64,000 nt of DNA from Pseudorasbora parva (Eukaryota > Chordata > Actinopteri > Cypriniformes > Gobionidae): contig NC_090173.1 in NCBI RefSeq assembly GCF_024679245.1, positions 53,059,518-53,123,517 on the forward strand. Reading direction: 5' to 3'. A program made the position numbers and the translations under genes. Below, piece by piece: positions 21,651 to 35,014 of the stretch; position 1 is the first letter of the stretch, and each line of letters opens with the position of its first letter. The notes below the pieces were generated by a model. That model did not search any database. It was given only the letters and a program-made list of their open reading frames with translations, and was not told the DNA's origin.

Positions 21651-21850
21651 AGAGGTGGGACAAAGTCATTGTTATGCAAGTCACAAGTAAGTCACAAGTA
21701 AGTCTCAAGTCTTTGCCCTCGAGTCCCGAGTCAAGTCGAGTCAAAGATGAGGCAAGTCTCGAGTCGAGTCAGAAGTCAAAGCCAACAAGTCTCAAGTCGA
21801 GTCCAAGTCCTACCATTTTAGTTTCGAGTCACTTCAAGTCATCTTACCAC
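21651..21850. repeat. AAGTC-rich end of a DNA element
   Basis: CAGAGGTGGGACAAAGTCAT is followed by dense AAGTC/GAGTC repeats (CAAGTCACAAGTAAGTCTC). This is a familiar hAT-type terminal design in fish. The opposite end was not found, so it is a solo or truncated end. Confidence 0.55.
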
Positions 21851-21949
21851 AGAAATAAAATTATACAAATCATGTATGTCTGTAAGATTTGTATTTATTT
21901 AAACCTCTTTTTATACAATGACATTAAGCAAACACAGTAAAAAAAGAAG

Positions 21950-23060
21950 AAAAGAAAAAAAAGGAAATGTAAATGTAAATTTTCACAGAAAATGCTTGTA
22001 TTTCAACAGCATATTGCACTAGAACAATGCACAGCAGCTTCAGTCCTGTACTGTACTGACCTCATATTGCAAAACAGTTCAACTTTCAAATAGACATGGG
22101 TCCTTTTAGCCTAAACTTAGGGCCATTATGGGAATATTGTTTAGCTATGCCACATGACAGCTTAAAATATCTGATATAGTCACAAAAAACCCAGGACCAA
22201 CTAAAATATTTTGTCAATAAAATACAATTATTAACTTTTTAAAAGTAAGCTTTTTTCAAAAGGCATTTTTTAATCAACAATAATATACACATTTTTGAGT
22301 TTGATACGTCGCTAAATACAGCAAAATAGAAGTTAAACAACATGAATAATTTCTGAACATTAACTGTCATTATTCACCGTTTTTAAAAGAATTCATAAAA
22401 GTATAGAATATAATAGCATATCATTTCTAAGTGTTACTACCACAACGAGCCCTATCTGCGCAACAACAGTGGCGGTTTTCTGCTGGTTAGATCAGCATTA
22501 AAGAACCATCTCAACTGTTAAATAACAGATATAAGATTACAATAATATCAGATGTCTTATTTTAAATAAACACAAAAAATAGAGTTGAAAAATTAACTTG
22601 AATTTACTTTTTCTATGGTTAAATAAATGTTCAGTAATATCTTCCAGATTTTTAAACTTTGGCCCAATATGTTCTCTATATAATGTTGATATAGCAACTA
22701 TAGTAAACACACTAAGTTTAATCATCCTAGCATGTATGGACAGGGTTAAACCATGTGTGTTACATCTAACCCCACATAAGGTTGTGCCCAGCGCTCCCCC
22801 ATTGTATAAAACTCTGACTACAGCTATGGAATAACAGTCATGTTTACAATACTTCAATAATGATTAACCAATATCATAGGTATAAAGAATAATAGCCAGT
22901 CAAGGTTTAGGGCATAAATGTAATATTTATAGTTTAGAATATACAATGAACATTTGAACACAAATGTAATACACACTATAAATAATATTTTATAAACAAA
23001 AAACACACAACAACAACAACATTGGGTGGGCCAGGTGGGTAATGATCAGCCAGGCTTTTT
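21950..23060. other. Non-coding stretch 3' of the HECT gene
   Basis: AT-rich, with no convincing ORF or paired repeats seen. It lies just past the stop codon of the - strand gene ending at 23066 and may include its 3' UTR. Confidence 0.45.
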
Positions 23061-23065
23061 TAGGC

Positions 23066-26000
23066 TTACCCAAAAACTGGTGACTGAATAATTGCAGAGG
23101 TCATGAATCTACAAAAATCTTCATATTCATGGCCAATGGGCAACTTCAATGTAATGGCACATGTGTTTGCTTCTGGGAACATCCGCCGACTGCCATTCAG
23201 ATCCTGGTGTAAAAAGGTAATTGTCGGAGTCTCTACAAACCCAAATGGAGGTATGCCAGATGCCCCAGAAGCAAACACGAGTACATCTTCAATGGTGATT
23301 TCAATTTTGTCACCACCTTCTACCTCCACTGCTGCATCTCCATCTGTAATATACAAGCCAAATAAACTTTAAGAAAAATCTTTAAAAAAAGATCTGACAC
23401 ACAAACAGTCTAATCATTAACACCTACAGTTGCAACCAGACATTTGACACAGCACTAAATTGAGTGAGTTTACAAAAATACATGTCATAATTACATATAG
23501 CTCTACCAACTGATTACATTTCACCAATATTTCTAAGCAGAGATTTTTTTGACCATACAGATAATTAAACATATCATCCAATACAATCAATTTACATATT
23601 CCAAGTTATCATATACATGTAAATGCTTGTAGCATCTACAAACATTACATGCCTGCTTGCTGTCATCTTCACAAATGACCTATGTGATTCACAAATCTCT
23701 GTCTCTGAGTCCAGTTTCTCCTTACAGGTGGATTTGTATCATGAAATACTTACAATGAAAAGGTGTTATGGAGTACTCCTCAATACAAGGTCTCTGACTT
23801 AATAGTAGGGATGTGCCTAAAGCTCAAATACCATGTTCAGAAAATAAAATGACACATTCTCAGGATCTGCAAATCCTCCTTACTATATCCACATGATAAG
23901 TGAAATCTGACGCATTGCAATGTAACCGAGTACCTCTGCACGCCTAACCATGTCCCTTTAGGGGCTCCGTAGAATGCGTTAATCATATTAATATTTAGGC
24001 TTTGGCACATTCCTATAGCATAGGAATAGCATGACTTGCAAATATATTCAATACCACATTTATAATTATATGAACTCACCTTCAACTTCAATTACCCAGT
24101 CCCGCCAGTAGCCAATTGCAACCTCCTCCAAGGCCCTCCTGCTGCTTCCTCTAGGAGAATATTTAACTGTGAAGAGGTCAAGTAAGGAGGCAGCTGACAA
24201 GCTGGGTGCTCCACCACAAAACAGTTCCTCCATGAGTGTAGAGTGCACCTCTAGGGCATTTAGGACCCCCAACGTCTCAAGTCCTTCTTTCAGTCTTAAA
24301 AATAAGATAAGTACATATGTTCTCAGATGCAAAAATGTAAGGTTACAAATAACATGTATAAAATCAACAGGTGATATCATACTTCATACTTTTTCGCATG
24401 CAAAAGACAGGTAACAAATTAAAGGAAATATCTGAAACCCCTACAGGGAGACTTCATTGTTTTTACCTTTAATTTTCACCTGTCAATACATGTATTTATA
24501 ATGCATGAGTAATCAGGCAGTTAATCTTACTGTTTTAGGGGCATCTCCATCCGTCCCTCCACATAATATCTTAGAGCTGCCTGGACCAGGTCATCCCTTT
24601 CCTGTAGGTTTGAAACCCTACACAACGCACCAAGCATGTGGAGGTTGTTTGATGCCTCCACCATGGCTGTGTGGGCCTCTTCGATGGTCTCTGCCCTTTG
24701 GATCTAAGTTGAAGATGGTAAGATTAGAGGTTCTATCGTTTGTGAACTGTTTATGGCAAGAAAAAATAATACTCTTTTACTTTCTTTTAGCATAGCAACA
24801 ACAGAACAGTACTCAGAAATATCTGTCAGTGTAGACTGAAAGTAAACTATGAAATCTGTTATATTTTATTTTGTTTTCCAAAAAAATAAAATAAAGCACA
24901 ATAACAAGAGGGTATTTTGGCCCTGAGGTTGCAGTTTTGATGACATTACAGATTCTACATTCTGTATCAACAAGACCAAAGAAAGATTTGTAACATACCT
25001 TGTCCAGTTGACCATGCAGCTCTGTGTCATCCACTTCTGTTATGTCTACTGGGGGAGTAGGGAGCCCTGACAGTTGTGCAAATAGCCGTCTGGACAGCAC
25101 ACGGGGTCCCACCCCACCATGGACAAGACAGACAGAGAACATCATGCCCAACAACTTGTAGATTCCCCTGGACAAGCCTAGAACAATTGGAATGAAAAAA
25201 ATATTGTCCTGCAATTAAAGTTTTTCAAATTTGTGGAAACTAACTTAAGCTTTGAAATCTCTGTATTTGTCCCCCAGTATTAATTAAAAACATGTCCTAT
25301 AATAGTAAGTTGGAATTGCATGTGGTAAAAGGTTTGTAAAAGGATATTATGTTTATATTTAAGCATTTGGCAGACGCTTTTATCCAAAGCGACTTACATT
25401 GCATTCAAGGTACACATTTACATTCTTATCAGATCTCATTTTCCCTGGAAATTGAACCCATGACCTTGGCGTTTCAAGGGCCAACACTCTACTGTAAGAG
25501 CTACAGAAAGGCTTTGATTGATGTCAATGTTGACATTTTTAAAATCTTTTTCACCCAGAAATGTTTTATGCAGATCACATGTACAGGCTATTGTCAGCAT
25601 GCAGAAGTGTATATAAGTGTTTAAATATATTATATATATATGTGGACTTTATATGCTGGCAATTGCCTGTACATATGATTGAGGGGTGTGACATGATTGT
25701 GTATGTTTCTTATGGGAGAAAAATAAATAAATATATATATATATATATATATACTTATTTATTACACAACAGATGTACCTACCAAGAGAATCAAGAGCAA
25801 GACTCTTGCAGTTCTGGGGCCCCACAAAGTCTTGTGACTCCACAACTGCTTTCATGAGGAGCCTTATGAATTCCCGGGTAGGTCCACCACCATCAATTGA
25901 GCCCTCCCCAGTTCCACAAGTATCTACAAACACGACATCCAACCACTTCGAGGGATTAAAGGCCCGCCTCCTGAAGGTCCTCATAGCACTGTCCAGAACA

Positions 26001-26702
26001 TTGGACCTTACTACGTTTATGCAATTGGACATGGGGCCAGACTCAGTCAGTTCAGCTGCTGACTGTAGACTTAGCAACAGCCTTTTCAAGTCATGACTGA
26101 AAAACAAAGTAATCACAGCAATGTTATCCAAGCTGCCATAAACATGCAATTATATGGCTAACTAATTAACCATAATTAATGTTATCAAATTAAGGCATGT
26201 TGTTAGGGGAAAAAAGACAATGCAACTGTTCTAATTAAAAGAGGTTTGTTATTTGAAAAATGTACATTATAAATACTCCATTTTTGGGGAAGCCATCCCT
26301 GTCAGGTTATATAACAATATCGGCATCTTAAATAGGTATATCAATCTCAGGTTCTCTTGTATTTGTAAAAAGGTTGACAGCTATTAGAGAGAGTTGACCA
26401 GAGATTAAGCCATAACCTACACACAGTCAAGCTTTTGGCTTCATACAACACTATTCAGTGAAAAAGGCAACATCAGTGAAAAATTGCCAATACTAACAAA
26501 CACATACAATAAGTAGAGGACATTAAATTATGGTCATTATGTTAATAAAACAATAAAAATGTTACCTAGTATCAGTGGCTGCTGTGCTGGTGGATGCAGA
26601 CATAACATTGTTGGATGTGGAGGCAGGAACAACCGCAGAGGAAAGTTCAGCTGCTGCTTCAGCTGAGATGACACCAGCAGGCGTTACATTGTCATAAGAC
26701 TC
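23066..26702 (-). CDS. HECT-domain E3 ubiquitin ligase-like gene, 3' exons
   Basis: Six exons join in phase on the - strand: 26702-26566 (ESYDNVTPAGVISAEAAAEL), 26096-25783, 25177-24999, 24703-24531, 24294-24080 and 23343-23066 (stop). Each has AG/GT borders and codon phases match at every junction. The protein shows a HECT domain. The N-lobe includes NVVRSNVLDSAMRTFRRRAF and GTGEGSIDGGGPTREFIRLL. The C-lobe includes FASGASGIPPFGF, the probable catalytic cysteine in PEANTCAITLKLP, and the terminal FCRFMTSAIIQSPVFG. It resembles the multi-copy fish genes annotated as G2/M phase-specific E3 ligase-like (G2E3-like). It would accept ubiquitin from an E2 on the cysteine and pass it to a substrate. 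I see no stop or frameshift in these exons, so it looks functional. Confidence 0.88.
25355..25525 (-). mobile_element. tRNA-derived SINE
   Basis: Read on the - strand, GTAGCTCTTACAGTAGAGTG (A-box-like) and GGTCATGGGTTCAATTTCC (B-box-like) form a tRNA-derived head. A body follows with TTGTAAGTCGC and the conserved AAAGCGTCTGCCAAATGC. It lies in an intron of the HECT gene in the same orientation as the gene. This is not a functional tRNA gene: the boxes are degenerate and the acceptor stem is absent. Confidence 0.72.
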
Positions 26703-27439
26703 CTGTTTGAAGCTAAATGAAAGCATTGGCTTACTCTAAAGCGGTAGTTTCAAACTGCGTGAGAGAAAGTGATTGAGCTGTGTAGAGCTGAAAGGGTCCC
26801 TAGTTATCCATATTTCATATCATCATATTTAAGATGCTAAGACAAGAAAGTAAATGCTACATGTTAGTCATGTGTGGATCACGGTTAAATCCCTGGACAC
26901 TGTGGGTTATCCACAGGTCAGACGTCATCAAAAATAACAATCTGATTAATTGCAAAACATTAATGATGAAAATATTAACTATATTCTCAAAAATGTGAAC
27001 GTGTTTAAAACTTAATTATTCACTATTGCATTATCATTATTTGAAGTGCCAATTTAATAACGTCACCATTTTGTGTGTTCTTGAATAACAGCCCAGACAT
27101 TATAGGCCTGTTGGTGGAACTTGGGCTTCATTTAAGCAACTCCGCTTCATTAAACTGTAAACTGTATATCAATATGCACTATGTAAATTAGAGTGCATTA
27201 CGCAAACACTACTTAAAATAAATGTGACTTCTACTTCAGCTATTTCACATTTGGTAAAAAACAAAAAGATAAAAAATATATTTGAACATTTACATTACAT
27301 GTGTAGGAGCCATAAAAGCAGATTAAAGTTGTGGGTGTTGCCTATTTTTAAGTTAATGTGAAGTAATCAGTTAAAAAACAAATGTAGAAATGACCTCTTC
27401 AGCTCCAACCCATTAAACAAAAAAGGTAGTTGATTGGGT

Positions 27440-28989
27440 GATATAGTCTGCAATACTACCAGTTGATAAGGTTGTTATGGCCAAGTCTGGATTATGAGAT
27501 CTCAGGCAGAGGAATTCAGTTGCAGACTCCACAGCTCCTGCATAGCATGAGATTCTAGGAAAGAAGGACAAGAAGCAATTGAAAACTTATGTAAATCATA
27601 AAACTCATAATAATACAGATGCATATAAAACTGGCTGGTACGTCTTCTTTTCTTCTTACTTGTATGTTGTTTTGCAGCTGAACATTTCTGCGTGTTCGTG
27701 AGCCGTTAGGGTAATGGAATTGGAAGGTGATTCCACCCTCTGAAGGTAAACTTGCAGCTAGTTCCCTCCTCTCACCGATGACCTATGTAACGACAGTTTT
27801 TTCATTATTTACTTCAGTGAAATTCTTTATGTACAAAACAAATACAAACCTTTGGAAGAGCCATACCACCTTTTTCTTTACGTAATTGGAGTTGATGGTT
27901 TTTTTTTTTTTACCTCCCCATGTATACCTGGATATTACTTTATCCAATTCAGAGAATTGCTTTTGGGGGGGGGGGGGGGGGGGGGGAAATATGTTTCCAC
28001 TGGTATGTCAAGTCAAGTCAACTTTATTTATATAGCTCTTTTTACAATGCCAATTGTTTCAAAGCAGCTTCAGTTTTAAACAGGAAAATAATGCAACAGA
28101 ATTTGATTTGCTCCAGAGAAATTGGTGATGTCATCAGCTCATTTCAATTATCATAGTGACAATGCGGGCTGTACTAAATTTCTTATATATACCGTGTACT
28201 TATAAAAAAAAAATTTTAGTTGCGTTTTTGGCCTCTTCGCTGAGTGGTAAATGTGCGTGCATGAATTTAAGTTCATTTATCTTTGTATTTATCTTTATGC
28301 CGCAATATATTAATGATATAATATTATCTTTATGCCCTTTCATGTCGTGAAAACGGGGAAAACTGGTTATTTTAAGCTGATATTTGTGAGTAATCAGCTT
28401 ACTGGTGTGCATATAAACGTGCTCAGATCACAGTTGATTATCTGAACTTGCCTGTGTAGACGTCTCTCCTCTAGTCTTTCCCTTCTTCTCTCATTTTCCA
28501 GCTGTAAAATACATGTCATTGCTGTAGTTTAATAACCATGTCGAGGAACTTCTATTGTGTTTTTTGGGAACTGAAATTACCCTTTGTTGGTCCAAGAGCA
28601 ATGATTCTTCATAAGCTGAATCTTGCTCTTGAATGAGTCGCCTCCTTTCCTCTATACTCTCCTGTTAAACAGTTAGAATTAGTACAAATCCAACATGGTG
28701 GCAAAGAAACAGACACCCAACTGCACAATGCAACAATTTAAGAGGCACACAATTTGACTATAATTAACAGCATATATAAACTGACTGTTGGTGTGTTTGA
28801 ATAACTTGTTCTGGTTAGTGCTCCATCAATCTATTGTATCCATAAAAAGGTATAGAAATAGTTGTATAGTTATAGAGTTAAGTGAAGTAAAATACATATT
28901 GCTACCCAAGATTTTCTGCAGGGTTACAATGCTATGCTTACCGTTTCTGCATGATGGCCTTGTGACAGTTCCTCAGTTTCGTTGATGAC
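27440..28989 (-). CDS. Upstream UBX-like exons of the HECT gene
   Basis: On the same strand and upstream lie 28989-28942 (VINETEELSQGHHAET), 28661-28581 (ESIEERRRLIQEQDSAYEES), 28501 to about 28403 or 28452 (LENERRRERLEERRLHR), 27782-27660 (GGITFQFHYPNGSRTRRNV) and 27554 to about 27445 (ISCYAGAVESATEFLCLRS, then TTLSTGSIADYI). QEQDSAYEESL followed by a charged helix and F.F.YPNGSR..R matches the helix-plus-UBX arrangement of FAF1/UBXD-type proteins; UBX domains bind p97/VCP. Phases are 0/0 across the first joins, but the last exon is one base out of frame with the exon before it, and its donor site is weak. The true 5' end of the gene was not found. Confidence 0.6.
27966..28090 (-). mobile_element. 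LINE/SINE 3' tail in reverse, next to a poly-G tract
   Basis: AAGTCAACTTTATTTATATA, then GCTCTTTTTACAATG, is the complement of the 3' tail seen at 18280-18320. About 21 G residues lie at 27966-27986. Both are inside an intron of the UBX-HECT gene. Confidence 0.6.
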
Positions 28990-30250
28990 CTTCACATGAA
29001 CAAGCAGATAAACAGTAATTAAAAAACTAAAACAGCTCAGGAAAAAGCATTTGTATGGTAAAGCCAGGTACTAAGTCAACTACCTTAGATGAGATGTACA
29101 AAAAGAAAATATAGTTCAGATGTAAGTAAAATAATCTTCATTTATATTGAGTTTTTACAATATATTGTTTTGAAGGGGGGATTCTGAAATCCACTGCCGC
29201 TTCAATATACCTGTATATATTTATATCCTAATAATTAACTTCATAATCAAAACCTTAATTAATATTTATCTTCCTAAATTACCTATATTATTATAATGAT
29301 TCTATCCAGTTATGATTTTGCTTTATGTTTCTTGTTTTCTAAAGTGTGTATTTGGTCTCTGAGGAGTGACTGAGGGTCTGGCCTAGAGATGTGTGATGTG
29401 TCACTAAACACTGGCAACAAGGTCATGTGTTTGGATTTTGGAGGTATCACACACCCCTAACATGTCAGGAGTGCAGTAACAGCGTTTGCTCACTTAGCCC
29501 GGCTTCCAGATATGAAATATGGATTTGTCTTTCATTTAATTTATTATGTTTTATTCCTTTTATATTTCCTTTTACTGAAACACTAAAGACTCAAGATGAA
29601 TATTGCCTGTACTATTGTGTGTTCCTCTCACTAAAGGAAAGCACATGCTATCAGTATGTTTTGGTAAGAACTGGTTAGAACTGGAGCTTAATCAGCTCCA
29701 ACCTTGGAGAGACTGTATCTGTGTATGTGCACAATATTCTATGCTACAGATCAGAATGGTGTCAATGGGCACCCTAAGAGATGGGTGGACTTGTTGTTCT
29801 GGGCAAGCTGGCGCCTGCTCCAGATCTGGAAGGTCACTACGGGCCTAATTCTGGGGTGAAAGCATCAACAAGTGACACGTCAGTGGAAACGTGCATCAGA
29901 TTAACTGACTCGAGTGGAAATTTACCAGGACTGTGCATTTTCTCTGAGCCAATCAGAACCATCCACATTGCATTAATGACGTGGATAAGACCTTGAAAAC
30001 AGAATAACTGTTGGGACAATTGTATGTATGATAGGGCGAGGCAACGAGATGGTGAGAGAGAGAGTGCGGCCTACGAACTCCTTGCGAGACTTGAAGCTGG
30101 CTTCTGCTTTTGAAACTGCAAACTATTCTAAGTAAATTTTTATTTTATTTAATTGCAATCCTGACTCTGTTCTCATTTCTTCACTACTGGTCCTGGGTCA
30201 TAAGCTGTTAACCCCTAACAATGACAACAAACTGTGGTCCACAGGAAGTA
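28990..30250. other. Region upstream of the UBX-HECT gene
   Basis: Probably contains the undetected 5' exons of the gene. A possible small exon ends at a GTAG donor near 29081 (- strand). Otherwise I see no ORF or paired repeats that I can support. Confidence 0.35.
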
Positions 30251-30254
30251 AAGG

Positions 30255-31205
30255 TAGACATATGTACGCAATTATTAAAATAGGAGTAGCATTTATTGTG
30301 CCAGAATTTCACTTATCTGTAGGGAAAAGGATCAGTGATGAATTATCTCTTTACAGGGGAAATGATTGCAATATTATTAGCAACACAGTGGATAGAGGAG
30401 ATAAGACCTATGAAATCAATCATTTGTTCAGATTCAAGTTCATCATTGGCTAGCTTGCATTATAGTCACTCAGAAAGTAGACCAGACATTTTAATAGAAA
30501 TACAACAAACATTATACAGAATTCAAATGATGGGTCTCACAGTGGTTTTTTAATGGGTTCCGGCTCATATTGGTGTTCAAGGAAATGAATTGGCAGACAA
30601 GGAAGCAAAGGAAGCCATTAAAAACAAAGACATTAGTTCATCAGTTAATCTGAGTAAGAATGAAATCAGAGTATTATTAAGAAAAGGTTGAAGGAAAGAT
30701 GGCAAAAACAATGGGATCAGGAGAAGAAAGGTCGATGGTTTTACAGGATTCAAAGGAAAGTAGGAGAGAGAAGTGCAGGAGAAAATAGAAGAGAAGAGAT
30801 GATAATATCGAGGATGAGATTTGGACACACAAGTCTAAACAGCACACTTTATAAAATGAATAAACATGATACAGGAAAGTGTGAATTTTGTGGGCAAGAA
30901 GAAACCGTGGAACATGTTATGTTATTCTGTCAGAAATATGAGACTGAAAGAAGGGTTTTAATACAAAATCTAGAAAGAATAAAAAGCGATTTATATTGTG
31001 AGATATTTTACAAAATAACTCAGGAAATGAATGTTATAATTTTCTTTTTCAATGTCTAAAAGTGGCCAATTTATGGACTAGAATATAAAGGAGAGCATGT
31101 GTCATTTTGTTCCACACTCCATACCAGTCGGTGGCGGTAATACACCATTTCGTTGTCTGTCAACCGCCAATAAACTTGAAGAAGAAGAAGAAGAAGAAGA
31201 ACCCT
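30255..31205 (+). pseudogene. 5'-truncated LINE with RNase H and zinc knuckle (I/Nimb-like)
   Basis: The + frames give an RNase H domain (AILLATQWIEEIRPMKSIIC, SDSSSSLASL, then WVPAHIGVQGNELADKEAKE), followed after a frame change by RMRFGHTSLNSTLYKM and a C-terminal finger CEFCGQEETVEHVMLFC. An RNase H placed after RT is typical of the I/Nimb/jockey side of LINEs. An in-frame TAA just before WVPAH and a frameshift near 30690 inactivate it. The 3' UTR (CCATACCAGTCGGTGGCGGT...CAATAAACTTGAAGAAG) ends in a GAA repeat at about 31178-31201, the usual tail of this family. The RT and endonuclease are absent. Confidence 0.78.
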
Positions 31206-31209
31206 GGCC

Positions 31210-31874
31210 TGCAAGTGAAACCGAAAGCAAAGCAGTCGTGGACCATAGAATGCCATTTCGGAAGATACAAAATCATCAATCGTGATGTGACAGTAAGTTT
31301 ATTAATCTTTTCAAAGCTGTGATATCGGTAGAGTATTAGCCAACGTCTAAACAGACCGTACGACGAACTCAAACACAAAGGCTAATAAAGTTTATAATGT
31401 AACTCTCATGAAACTCATAAAATGGCCGAACATGGTTAAATGTACACTTTTTCCTCCTTTAATTTGAAGAATTTTAGTATAAATCTTAATTTTGAAAAGA
31501 TATTGGACTTTGGTTGACTTTAAATTATTAATAATCTATTGTGTAATGTGTGTCATGCAGTAAGACATTTATAACCACAAGGGAAAGGAAGTGTTTTTTC
31601 ACCATAGGTTTTCACTGACAGGATAATCACATAAACATAAAAATAACATGTTTGCTTATTTGGGAGTGTGAAAAACACCTGCAAGAGTTCAGTAGTGTCA
31701 TTAGTGAAGACGAATCCAGTGTTTGATAGTGAATTAATGATGGACACGCCGAGGCGTCGAGTCCCGAAGCTTTGAAACAACACCCGACACCCGACACGAG
31801 ATCGTCTCCATGACTCTATCTAGTGGACACTTGCGTGTTGATCTGAAATAACCGTCGCCGTTTCTCAATATGCA
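31210..31874. other. Non-coding stretch between two LINEs
   Basis: No credible ORF. The last 100 bases (to TTTCTCAATATGCATACTTG) appear to be the outer left part of the palindromic element whose arms continue at 36657. Confidence 0.35.
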
Positions 31875-32303
31875 TACTTGTCTGTCTGTCTTTTATTTTA
31901 TTTTATTTGTATTAATGCCATAATCAGAACAATACAATAAGATATATTCATTCAAATCCAAAATACAGAGTAATAAAGTAAAATAAAAATAAAAACAGTG
32001 CCAGAGGACAAGAACAAAACTATAATAAACAAAAGGACAAGGGTGCTATTTTATACAATGTCATACCTGCTTGCCTAGTTATGAGTTCTGATTGTCTTTT
32101 TACTTGTGCAATTACACAAAATCGAACATTAAATCTTGAAATCATTTTTAAAACAACAAAAGTTTGGTTTAGAGTCCGACCATTTAATTTTATGAATGTT
32201 AAATTTTCCAATTAATATTAATAATTGTATGAAGTATGCCTTATCTTTCTCAATCCCATAATCATTTAAGTATATTAATATGTGAAATCCACTCAGCTGC
32301 AAA

Positions 32304-34750
32304 TTAATATTCAATTTTTTTCAATTCCACATCAATCCAAAATATTTTTGTATATATGCAATGGAAAAATAAATGAAAAATTGTTTCCTTTTCACCATTA
32401 CAGAAATTACAAGAGTAATCAATATCTAATTTAAAGCGTTCCAGCACGTGTTTTACTGGATATATTCTATGCATTATTTTAAAAGACACTTTTTTTTTTA
32501 CTTTGTTATTAATACAGAATTTATCTACTGTTCGCCAGGCTTTATTGTTCTTGACCCAATAATCAAAAAAGAGAGATTTTTTTTTTATCTGGATGTCTTT
32601 GTTGTTCCAAATATTGTATCTCCTAGATGAAAAGTTATGTTTGTAGGCCAGTGTCCACGCCATGAGAGCTTGTTTATGAAATTTTGCAAGCTTAATTGGT
32701 ATTTTGTCAATTGAATAATTGCACTTCAATAAAAATGAGAGGTCGCCTAATTGCTTGAATAGGTAGTTGGGAAAGGAATTCCAAATACTGTCTTTATTCT
32801 TTAAATCTTGAATAAGCCAATTTATTTTAAATGTATTGTTTAAGGCATCATAACTCAACACCTCTAAACCACCATGATCTTTGGGATTGCATAAAATGTC
32901 TTTTCTAAGATAATGTGGCTTGTTTCTCCAAATAAAATCAAAAAGCATTTTATCTAATTGTTTGGTCACTTTTGGGGGGATATCCGATGATAACGAAACA
33001 TAAACTGATCTGGAGATTCCTTCAGCTTTTGACAAAAGTACCCGCCCCTGAATTGACAAATCCCTTAGTAACCACATATTAAACCTCTTATTGGTTTTGT
33101 TAATAATTGGATTTGAGTTTAAATTATTACGCAGATATTCATCTTTACATATAACGACTCCCAGATATGTTACTTGATTTGCAATTGTAATATTACAGAA
33201 GTTAGTTAAACCACATTCGTTGAGAGGAAACAGAACTGATTTATTTATATTCATTCTTAGCCCTGATACATTGGAGAATCCTTTTATACATTTCACTGCT
33301 TTAATAATTTCATTCCTATCTTTCAAAAAGAAGGCAGTGTCATCTGCAAACTGACACAACTTAAATGTTTTCCCTAATGCTGTAATTCCTTGAAAATGTC
33401 CAGTTTTAATGTGAAGGGCCATTATTTGTGTTGCTAATAAAACCAAAAAGGGGGAGATCGGACATCCCTGTCTAATCCCTCTACCTATTTCAAATCTGCC
33501 AGAAGTCCCCCTTTGCTAATTTTACTGAACTGGTACATCCTTTGTATAAGGTTTTAATAGCGTTTTGAAAATAAATACCACACCCAAAAAATTAAATTAA
33601 ATAAAAAAAAGGTGTGTTCTATGGTATCAAATGCCTTGTGAAAATCAATAAATAAAATAAAACTATCATCTAAAACATATTCATTGTAGTCTACCATATC
33701 TAGTATCAATCTAATATTATTACTAATGTGCCTTCCTTGAATAAATCCAGTCTGTTCCTCATCTATAATATTTTCTAATCCGTTTTTCAGTCTTTTGGCA
33801 AAGATTAAAGCAAATAATTTGGCATCGTTATTTAATAGACTAATGGGTCTCCAATTCTCTAAATGAAGAATATTTTTGTTTGGCTTTGGAATTAATGTAA
33901 TAATACCTTGTCTTAGAGAAGAGGGCAGTTTCCCCTTTTCAATAGATTCTATAAATACTGCTAGCAAAAATGAAGCCAATTTATCCCGAAACATTTTATG
34001 AAACTCACTAACAAGTCCATTATTACCTGGAGAACGATTATCTTTAAGGTTGCCAATACAACTTCCTCCAATTTCAAATCATCATCACAAAACAATTTAA
34101 AATCTTCATCAATAATTTTGGCCTTATCTAAAACATTATCTAGGAAGTTATTCAGATCAGGAGATATAAAATTGGAAGTGTATAGGTCTTTGTAAAAATA
34201 AGTAACAAACTGTGATATCTTTTTATCATCCTCAATGACTGTATTATTAATGAACAATTTACTAATGGAGGTCAGTTCACCATTTCTTTTCTCCAAATTA
34301 AAAAAGTACTTAGTATTTTTTTCCCCCTGTTCCAACCATTTATATCTTGATCTAATAAATGCACCCTCTGCTTTTTCTTGATAAATTGTATCCAGTTGTA
34401 CTTGTAACAATGATAAATCAATGAATTCCTGTGTATTCAAATGACCTTTACTGGACAGGTGCATTATTTCTTCAATAACACTATATTCATTTTGTCTTTT
34501 AACTGAAGCAATCGATTTCCCCATTGAAATAGCTAGATTCCTAATTTTGTACTTCATTATTTCCCGATGTTCATGTGTTATTTTAGCCTGAAACCAGTGC
34601 TTGTCAATTATGTTTGATACCATCATTTTAAACTTATGATTATCTAATAACTTTTTATTAAATTTCCAATAACCCCTTTTAAATTGCAAATCAGTTGGAC
34701 CATGTATTAATCGAGATTGATATACCCTTATGGTCAGTTAAAACTGATGG
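32304..34750 (-). pseudogene. LINE ORF2 reverse transcriptase
   Basis: Three frames cover one reverse transcriptase. About 34750-33961 is the end of the endonuclease (SDHK-like LTDHKG) plus the N-terminal RT linker (QGEKNTKYFFNLEKRNGE). About 33994-33554 has GIITLIPKPNKN, NWRPISLLNNDAKLFALIFA, EEQTGFIQGRHISNN and LFIDFHKAFDTIEH. 33446-32304 has the catalytic FADDTAFF, NINKSVLF, QVTYLGVVI and the C-terminal region with CNFCNGEKETIFHLFFHC. The palm motif FADD and PISLLNNDAK are typical of L1/Tx1 elements. Frameshifts near 34000 and stops in 33446-33554 inactivate it. Confidence 0.85.
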
Positions 34751-35014
34751 CTCAATAGAAACAATCTGGACACACTGTTCCAGTTCATTAGCCTGACAAG
34801 CCAGAGCCACATCAAGATGTTTGGTCTGGAAACTCACCATTGACAGCTCAATCCGAGGGGCGGGATAAACGGTTGTCTTTCAAACTCCCTCTGCACGCGA
34901 TAGGATAGCGCTACAACCAACCAGAGCAACGAAGGTGAAACAGAGCTCGTTGATAAATTAAACTTTGACCGTATCTGGTCAAATCTGGTCATATACATTT
35001 CAGTTAATGAAACT

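Noticed and set aside
25355..25525. A tRNA gene
   Set aside because: The boxes are degenerate, stems are missing and a SINE body follows; called a tRNA-derived SINE.
29400..30250. A solo LTR ending ...CCCCTAACA
   Set aside because: No matching TG start, no duplication and no internal retroviral sequence could be identified.
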